Shown here: positions 6,769 through 10,806 of the stretch, in pieces
How positions within the stretch are numbered: position 1 is the first letter of the stretch
Layout of the letters: each line of letters begins with the position of its first letter
NCBI GenBank assembly: GCA_024681275.1
Contig: JAILBD010000089.1
Coordinates: 1-10,806 of the forward strand
DNA from: Erysipelotrichaceae bacterium
GTDB taxonomy: Bacteria > Bacillota_I > Bacilli_A > Erysipelotrichales > Erysipelotrichaceae
Reading direction: 5' to 3'
Length of the DNA: 10,806 nt
The notes under the pieces: model-generated
The model's database searches: none
What the model was told of the DNA's origin: nothing
What the model saw: only the letters and a program-made list of their open reading frames with translations
Program-made: the position numbers and the translations under genes

Positions 6769-7020
6769 CTATTCGATGATTCCCTGCACGCAGGCGCGTT
6801 CTGCTTCAAGAAGATGATCTCCACACCTCACTTTCATTGTGGTCTTGTCCAGTTCTTCAATCGTTCCGTGAAGGCCAGAGGAAAAGATGATCCTGGAGCC
6901 GATTTTGAGTCTATCCTGCATTTTCATGAAAGAGCGAGCTCTTTTCTGCTGGCTGATCACATTCATGATGAGAAAACCAAACAAAAGAACAATGCTGATG
7001 ATAAGCTTGATCTTTTCCAT
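6769..7020 (-). CDS. YajC-like small membrane protein inside the PTS operon
   Basis: This 83-residue protein has one N-terminal membrane helix (about residues 3-22, IKLIISIVLLFGFLIMNVIS). A basic QQKRARSF segment follows, then a small beta-rich cytosolic domain containing LKIGSRIIFSSGLHGTIEEL. The helix, QQKR, 'K-x-G-(D/S)-x-(V/I)' and G-x-x-G-x-(I/V) order is the signature of YajC, the accessory subunit of the SecDF-YajC translocase. The housekeeping gene normally sits elsewhere; a copy in a sugar PTS operon is likely a specialised paralogue. A YajC-like protein also lies in the streptococcal glycosaminoglycan PTS locus (recalled knowledge), so the association recurs. Start 7020 is preferred over 7029 because AAGGA lies 9 nt upstream of it, whereas it would abut the earlier ATG. 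The gene begins 1 nt after the isomerase-like gene ends. Confidence 0.75.
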   Translation of the reverse strand: MEKIKLIISIVLLFGFLIMNVISQQKRARSFMKMQDRLKIGSRIIFSSGLHGTIEELDKTTMKVRCGDHLLEAERACVQGIIE

Positions 7021-7021
7021 A

Positions 7022-7963
7022 TCATTCATCCTTATAAGAGATCAGATAGAACTTGACATTTCCTTCAATCACTATCTTTCCGTAATGAGCTGGAACGAAG
7101 ACCGTCTCGCCCATCTTCACTTCTTCGCCGTCGATCGTTGTCTGTCCTTTGGCATTGAGGAGAAAGTAGAACTCATTGAGTGCAAATTCTCCTTTTCCAT
7201 CCACGTCGATCCTTTTGGCGGTATATTCTTCAGGCGCGTCATAATAATCTGATATGATACAGCCGTTTTCCTGCCTTGGAACGACATCGATCGGCTTGCA
7301 CTCGATGTCCGGCACATTGATGCAGTCATAGACCTGTTTCAGATGCAGTTTGCGATTCGGATCATTCCTGCCAAAATCATATGCCCGATAAGTGATATCG
7401 GAATTCTGGGCAAAGGCGATTCCTAGCTGCGGATCTTTGCTTCCGCCGCCACCATGGATCAGTCCGGGTATTGTATGAAAATACTGGTCATCTCTGATAT
7501 CGATATACTTGCATAAAAAGTCCCAGTCATTTTTTTCGACTTTATTTTTAAATTCATCCAGTGTCTTTGCGTTATGGCCGAAGAAACGGCGTCTCACTGT
7601 TCCTTTCGACTCATACGGAATGGAACCTGTTGCCTTACCCAGGCAATGTTCATGTTTCCATGCATAAGCGTTATCTGGATGAAGATGATAGCTCTGTTTC
7701 TTTTCCGCGCAACTGGTCGCCATACGAATCGGAAAAACGGGACAATTGCAATCAAAAAGTTCAGGATAATCCTTATAAAAAGCAGAGAGTGTCTTTCCTG
7801 CGCCAATGACTTCGTTATCAAAATGGTCTTTCAGAGCTATCACATGATACATTTCTGCTACATTGTCTAACTTAGTATCCAGGTGATAATAATCTATGAT
7901 GCCTTTGCCGCCCCACACCGTTTCCTGTAAGACAGGCTTTATCTTATATAGTTTCTTTTCCAT
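7022..7963 (-). CDS. Class I mannose-6-phosphate-isomerase-like cupin protein (atypical metal site)
   Basis: This 313-residue protein resembles short class I (ManA-type) phosphomannose isomerases. It has an N-terminal LQETVWGGKGI, a metal-site region SYHLHPDNAYAWKH, the family's GHNAKTLDEFKN segment, IPGLIHGGGG, and NSDITYRAYDFGR, the conserved 'SSDxTYRxYDxxR' block. The C-terminal cupin part ends in GETVFVPAHYG. The family usually binds Zn through Gln-x-His, a Glu in 'GKTExW' and a later His. Here the first pair is His93-x-His95, the Glu position in GKATGS appears lost, and His170 is kept. It probably isomerises an aldose/ketose phosphate produced by the PTS, or has a changed reaction (inference). 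The gene starts 62 nt after EIID, beyond a strong hairpin, with AAGAAGG as ribosome site. Its TGA is followed one base later by the ATG of the YajC-like gene. Confidence 0.75.
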   Translation of the reverse strand: MEKKLYKIKPVLQETVWGGKGIIDYYHLDTKLDNVAEMYHVIALKDHFDNEVIGAGKTLSAFYKDYPELFDCNCPVFPIRMATSCAEKKQSYHLHPDNAYAWKHEHCLGKATGSIPYESKGTVRRRFFGHNAKTLDEFKNKVEKNDWDFLCKYIDIRDDQYFHTIPGLIHGGGGSKDPQLGIAFAQNSDITYRAYDFGRNDPNRKLHLKQVYDCINVPDIECKPIDVVPRQENGCIISDYYDAPEEYTAKRIDVDGKGEFALNEFYFLLNAKGQTTIDGEEVKMGETVFVPAHYGKIVIEGNVKFYLISYKDE

Positions 7964-7979
7964 ACCTGGCCTTCTTTCT

Positions 7980-8015
7980 GAAAAAATAAGGAAGGATGAG
8001 TGTTCATCCTTCCTT
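7980..8015 (-). terminator. Strong hairpin terminator/attenuator inside the PTS operon
   Basis: AAGGAAGGATGA and TCATCCTTCCTT (7988-7999 and 8004-8015) form a perfect 12-bp stem with a 4-nt loop. Read on the minus strand, the stem is followed immediately by ATTTTTTC (7987-7980). It sits after the EIID stop (8026) and 16 nt before the isomerase-like ATG (7963). No promoter fits in the remaining bases, so the downstream genes depend on read-through. Confidence 0.85.
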
Positions 8016-8025
8016 GATCGAATAC

Positions 8026-8847
8026 TTAAACAACTCCAATGAATGACAGGATGATGACAACGATCATCGTAACATAGAACAGGTTCTGCATCTTGACATT
8101 TTTCTGCTTCAGAAGCCAGAAGAAGAACAGACAGATCGCAAGACCCAGGATATTCGGGAATATCTTGTCGAGCTGATCGATCAACAATGACTGCTCACCA
8201 TTATTCTCAAAAGCGATCTTGAGAGGGATCTTGACTCTGGTCGCAGACAAACAGCCGACGACGATGAGGCCGAAGACTGCAACTGCTTTTGTAATATCAG
8301 AGATTCCTGCATTGCCAAAATAATCCAGAGATTCCTTACCTAAAGCAAAGCCTCTCTTGAACAGGAAGTAACCGAACGTCAATATGATGCCAAGCAACAG
8401 CGCGATGTAAAGAAGCGGTCCTGCAACAGATCCGGATTCGCCAGATATCGATACACAAAGAGTGATCAGGATAGGAATGAGCGTAGCCTGGATGAGCGAG
8501 TCACCGATACCAGCGACCGGGCCCATCAGACCTGACTTGATCGAAGTGATCATTTCCGGATCCACATCGCCAGTCGTTGCTTTTCTTTCTTCCAGGCCCA
8601 ATACGATACCGAAGATCAGCGATCCGGCAATAGGCTCGGTGTTATACCAGGTGAAGTGACGTAAGATATTCTCCTTGATCCCTTCCTGATCATAGTATTT
8701 CTTGTAGAACGGAAGCATCCACCAAGGCCATGACTTACCCTGAAGATAAACAGCATCAACACCTGGACAGCCATATAACATATACCTTGTGAATAATGAA
8801 TTCTTTTCCTTCTCAGATAACGGAGTAGTACGAATGACGTTTGACAT
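8026..8847 (-). CDS. PTS mannose-family EIID component
   Basis: This 273-residue membrane protein of the mannose/N-acetylgalactosamine/sorbose PTS type forms the sugar channel with EIIC. Characteristic blocks are LFTRYMLYGCPG near the N-terminus, WWMLPFYKKYY, ILRHFTWYNTEP (a hallmark of EIID), and LMGPVAGIGDSLIQAT, the conserved loop before the first membrane segments. Hydrophobic helices fill the second half (for example ATLIPILITLCVSI and LLYIALLLGIILTFGYFLF), with a final helix at the extreme C-terminus. Length and motif order are complete. The ATG overlaps the EIIC stop by one base (TAATG). AGGAGGA lies inside the end of EIIC, a classic translational coupling. The nearest subfamily cannot be decided by eye between the AgaD- and ManZ-type groups, so the transported sugar is open. 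Confidence 0.93.
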   Translation of the reverse strand: MSNVIRTTPLSEKEKNSLFTRYMLYGCPGVDAVYLQGKSWPWWMLPFYKKYYDQEGIKENILRHFTWYNTEPIAGSLIFGIVLGLEERKATTGDVDPEMITSIKSGLMGPVAGIGDSLIQATLIPILITLCVSISGESGSVAGPLLYIALLLGIILTFGYFLFKRGFALGKESLDYFGNAGISDITKAVAVFGLIVVGCLSATRVKIPLKIAFENNGEQSLLIDQLDKIFPNILGLAICLFFFWLLKQKNVKMQNLFYVTMIVVIILSFIGVV

Positions 8848-9647
8848 TAGATGATTTCCTCCTCAGATGCAATTTCTCCCCTTGCAGTCTCACCTGAACT
8901 TTTGTTGGAGATCGTCCTGTAATACAGATATGCAATGATTACAGCTGGGAAAATAATAGCCGTCGTAGACAGACCGAGATAACCGTTCATGGCAAAGCCG
9001 AAGACAAAGAACATGATGCCCCAGATGTCATCGACCAGATAGCCCATCAGAGCTGCCATACCAATCGCCGGCAAGAAAGACGCAACTCTGCTTAATGCCG
9101 TCATCAATGGAGCAGGTAAAGCATTGACCAGAGCTTCAACAGCACCGGCACCGAAATATACGAGCAAGAAACTCGTCAGACCTCTTTCGACCAGATAGAA
9201 GATTGTCGGCAAGCCTACATAACCCCAAGTAAACTTCGTCCAGTTTCCTTCCTCCGCAGCTTTCTTCATCAGGTCACCACACATGACGCAGAAAATACGG
9301 ACTACGTAGTCGATCGAAGTAAAGGCAGTTGCCAGACCAGTAGCCAAGGCGATCGCAGCTGTCGTATCGATACCCGTCTTGACAGCGATAGCTACACACG
9401 GGAAGGAGATAATACCCATATCCATAGAGCCAACGCCGCCGACCTGGAAGTATCCGATATACACTAACTGCATCGCACAGCCTACGATGATACCCTTCTG
9501 GACATCTCCCAAAATGATACCTACCAGCAAACCGCCGATAAACGGCCTCTGGAATAGGTATTTAAGCGGATAACCACCAATCGGAGCAGAGCCACTGGCA
9601 GAGAATGTCGTGAGCACTGCAATCAATAAACACTGAATCGCAAACAT
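8847..9647 (-). CDS. PTS mannose-family EIIC component
   Basis: This 266-residue, highly hydrophobic integral membrane subunit of the mannose-family PTS opens MFAIQCLLIAVLTTFSASGS. It continues with YLFQRPFIGGLLVGIILGDVQKGIIVGCAMQLVYIG; the 'RP.....G...GD...G...G...QL' block is typical of EIIC. Later membrane segments include ISFPCVAIAVKTGID and IGMAALMGYLVDDIWGIMFF. The C-terminus is hydrophilic (SNKSSGETARGEIASEEEII), and its codons supply the ribosome site for EIID. The start at 9647 has a strong AAAGGGGG site 8 nt upstream, and the gene lies 20 nt after EIIB. With EIID it moves the sugar across the membrane while EIIB phosphorylates it. No odd features are seen. Confidence 0.93.
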   Translation of the reverse strand: MFAIQCLLIAVLTTFSASGSAPIGGYPLKYLFQRPFIGGLLVGIILGDVQKGIIVGCAMQLVYIGYFQVGGVGSMDMGIISFPCVAIAVKTGIDTTAAIALATGLATAFTSIDYVVRIFCVMCGDLMKKAAEEGNWTKFTWGYVGLPTIFYLVERGLTSFLLVYFGAGAVEALVNALPAPLMTALSRVASFLPAIGMAALMGYLVDDIWGIMFFVFGFAMNGYLGLSTTAIIFPAVIIAYLYYRTISNKSSGETARGEIASEEEII

Positions 9648-9667
9648 CGTTAATTTCCCCCTTTCGC

Positions 9668-10168
9668 TTATTGGTAAACGACCTTGTCGTGCGCTTCTTT
9701 CGCTGCATTAAATGAAATATTCTCGAACTTGCATGACGGATCAAATACTACATCGACACCATGTTCATGAATGTATTCCAGAGCCTGCCATTCTTCTTTT
9801 GTATTTCCTAAAGAAGGAAGATACTTCGGTGCGTTGTCTCTAATGAACTGCTGGCCTATCGTAAGTGTCCCCTTGAACGTATAACCCATATCAATCAGTC
9901 TTTTTACCGTCAGAGGGCTCTTGAAAATGATGAAGTAATTGAGTTTGGAATCCTCCGCTTTCTTCAAATTTGCGAAACCTCTCTCCGTGTTCAGAATAAA
10001 CACCTTGATATTGCTTGGGACTGTAGAGGCATACAGCCTTCCCATATACTCATCTGCGGCGATCTCATCATCGATGACGATGATGTTATCCAAAGGGAAA
10101 GCCTTTTTCAGTATCGTTGTCGTTTGTCCGTGAACGACACGCATGTCTACCCGATAATGAGAGATCAT
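9668..10168 (-). CDS. PTS mannose-family EIIB component
   Basis: This 166-residue cytosolic phosphotransfer subunit is the first gene of the operon. The family signature is near the N-terminus, YRVDMRVVHGQTTT, with phosphoacceptor His13. Next comes the beta-strand and loop DNIIVIDDEIAADEYM, where the paired acidic residues and 'A.D...' are usual for EIIB-Man proteins. The tail region carries GTLTIGQQF and HGVDVVFDPSC. It takes phosphate from EIIA (4201-4614) and gives it to the sugar carried by EIIC/EIID. Start 10168 is chosen because AGGAGA lies 6 nt upstream. An in-frame extension to 10207 would overlap the -10 box and lacks a ribosome site. Confidence 0.92.
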   Translation of the reverse strand: MISHYRVDMRVVHGQTTTILKKAFPLDNIIVIDDEIAADEYMGRLYASTVPSNIKVFILNTERGFANLKKAEDSKLNYFIIFKSPLTVKRLIDMGYTFKGTLTIGQQFIRDNAPKYLPSLGNTKEEWQALEYIHEHGVDVVFDPSCKFENISFNAAKEAHDKVVYQ

Positions 10169-10197
10169 TGTATTTCTCCTTGTCTTTCTATGCCTCA

Positions 10198-10226
10198 AAT
10201 ATAACATCTCAATTCTTTCATTTCAA
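10198..10226 (-). promoter_or_regulatory. Main promoter of the PTS operon
   Basis: On the minus strand, TTGAAA (10226-10221) and TATATT (10203-10198) are 17 nt apart, an ideal sigma-A spacing. Transcription would begin near 10191, leaving a leader of about 23 nt before the EIIB ATG at 10168. This is the only good promoter seen ahead of the ten-gene operon. Confidence 0.75.
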
Positions 10227-10229
10227 CCA

Positions 10230-10260
10230 TTTTATTCATTTTATTCATAATTTTATTCAT
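10230..10260. promoter_or_regulatory. Three TTTTATTCAT repeats upstream of the PTS promoter
   Basis: TTTTATTCAT occurs at 10230-10239, 10239-10248 and 10251-10260, with a partial fourth (TTTTATG) from 10260. They begin 4 nt upstream of the -35 box, a position fitting an activator site rather than a blocking repressor site. Related inverted copies, TGAATAAAA at 10298-10306 and ATGAATAAA at 10327-10335, lie beyond the divergent gene's -10 box. The RpiR protein encoded in the operon is the natural candidate to bind (inference). The region is AT-rich, so part of the pattern may be compositional. Confidence 0.5.
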
Positions 10261-10286
10261 TTTATGGATTTTTTGGTATTTTTACC

Positions 10287-10292
10287 TATAAT
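10287..10292 (+). promoter_or_regulatory. Probable -10 box of the divergent membrane-protein gene
   Basis: TATAAT stands 35 nt before the chosen ATG at 10327. No good -35 hexamer is found at 16-18 nt spacing. The region there overlaps the end of the TTTTATTCAT repeat block, so the promoter may need an activator or be weak. Confidence 0.45.
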
Positions 10293-10326
10293 ATAAGTGA
10301 ATAAAAAACAAAAAATGGAGAATAAA

Positions 10327-10794
10327 ATGAATAAATATGTAGACGAAAACGAAGTAAAGGTCAATGGAGAACTGCTGGGAAAGATCAGATATAAACCCTA
10401 TAATGCCTTCATATCGATCTTTATCTTTGCCTTGATCCTTCTTTTACTCAGAACGACAGTTGCTTATATCATCTGTGCGATACTCATCTTACTTGTAATC
10501 GCTGGTATCATATTCATCAAAGATCGGGTGATACTTGATGTCTTTGATGACTGTCTTGTTCTGCACGATGAAAAGGATGACAGAAAAGTCATCCTTATAC
10601 CGATTGAAAAGATCACAAGATGGGAAATTGCCAGGAATTCATCCTTTACGACGAGTATCTATACTGACGATCCTGAATTGCCAGTCATCAATTTCGACTG
10701 TTTTGCGACCGGCAAAGTCCACTATCTGCTAAGAAAAGTCGCAGATGACAAACAGTCGATCAATATCGGAGCTGATATTCGAAAAAAGAGATGA
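10327..10794 (+). CDS. Two-helix membrane protein with a beta-rich cytosolic tail, function unknown
   Basis: This 155-residue protein has a short charged N-terminus (MNKYVDENEVKVNGELLGKI). Two membrane helices follow, at about residues 26-41 (FISIFIFALILLLL) and 44-64 (VAYIICAILILLVIAGIIF). A C-terminal strand-rich domain comes next (DRVILDVFDDCLVLHDEKDD ... VILIPIEKITRWEIAR), resembling the small YcxB- or PH-like domains that follow two helices in many Bacillota membrane proteins. That resemblance is by layout only. The start 10327 is preferred because GGAG lies 6 nt upstream. An earlier GTG at 10297 and ATG at 10315 are also in frame but have no ribosome site. It is divergent from the PTS operon and shares its control region, so co-regulation is possible but not shown. 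No terminator is visible before the window ends. Confidence 0.75.
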   Translation: MNKYVDENEVKVNGELLGKIRYKPYNAFISIFIFALILLLLRTTVAYIICAILILLVIAGIIFIKDRVILDVFDDCLVLHDEKDDRKVILIPIEKITRWEIARNSSFTTSIYTDDPELPVINFDCFATGKVHYLLRKVADDKQSINIGADIRKKR

Positions 10795-10806
10795 CATTGC
10801 ACTTCT

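Noticed and set aside
6887..7252. Plus-strand open frame of 121 codons across the YajC-like and ManA-like genes
   Set aside because: It runs antisense over two genes in one operon, with no ribosome site and no recognisable domain.

Overview
The window looks like a chromosomal segment from a low-to-moderate GC Gram-positive bacterium of the Bacillota. The Shine-Dalgarno sites are strong AGGAGG types, the promoters are TTGaaa/TATAAT-like, and there are a RpiR-type regulator, a mannose-family PTS and a surface protein with an LPxTG-like tail. The overall flavour resembles gut or oral Erysipelotrichia-like organisms, but nothing here fixes the genus.

Left part (1-2660). The window opens with the C-terminal end of a probable TetR-type regulator. 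A decayed minus-strand gene follows, with its coding signal spread over several frames (223-674). Next is a cluster of three operator-like repeats (about 683-760) and a small plus-strand Cro/C1-type HTH gene (774-980). A hairpin at 979-1011 ends that gene and also serves the converging minus-strand gene, a secreted Big_2-type Ig-like protein (1031-2239). That protein stops just after a sortase-like IPKTG motif. The 2340-2663 interval holds no gene but has three related 17-bp direct repeats that look like remnants of a mobile-element end.

Right part (2664-10168) is one minus-strand operon read from a promoter near 10198-10226. Its order is PTS EIIB, EIIC, EIID, [strong hairpin terminator], mannose-6-phosphate-isomerase-like protein, YajC-like protein, phosphotriesterase-family hydrolase, MtlD-like dehydrogenase, PTS EIIA, RpiR regulator, HAD phosphatase. 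Most junctions are 0-3 nt or overlapping, which suggests translational coupling. The EIIA/B/C/D set would import and phosphorylate a sugar. The isomerase-like, lactonase-like (phosphotriesterase family) and dehydrogenase enzymes would convert the sugar phosphate. The RpiR protein probably senses a phosphosugar, and the HAD enzyme may remove or recycle phosphorylated by-products. The substrate cannot be read from the sequence.

Two of the enzymes lack family-typical active-site residues: Gln replaces the catalytic His in the MtlD-like protein, and the isomerase-like protein has an altered metal site. This supports an unassigned catabolic chemistry. The divergent plus-strand gene at the right edge (10327-10794) encodes a two-helix membrane protein of unknown function. 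It shares an AT-rich intergenic region carrying repeated TTTTATTCAT elements.
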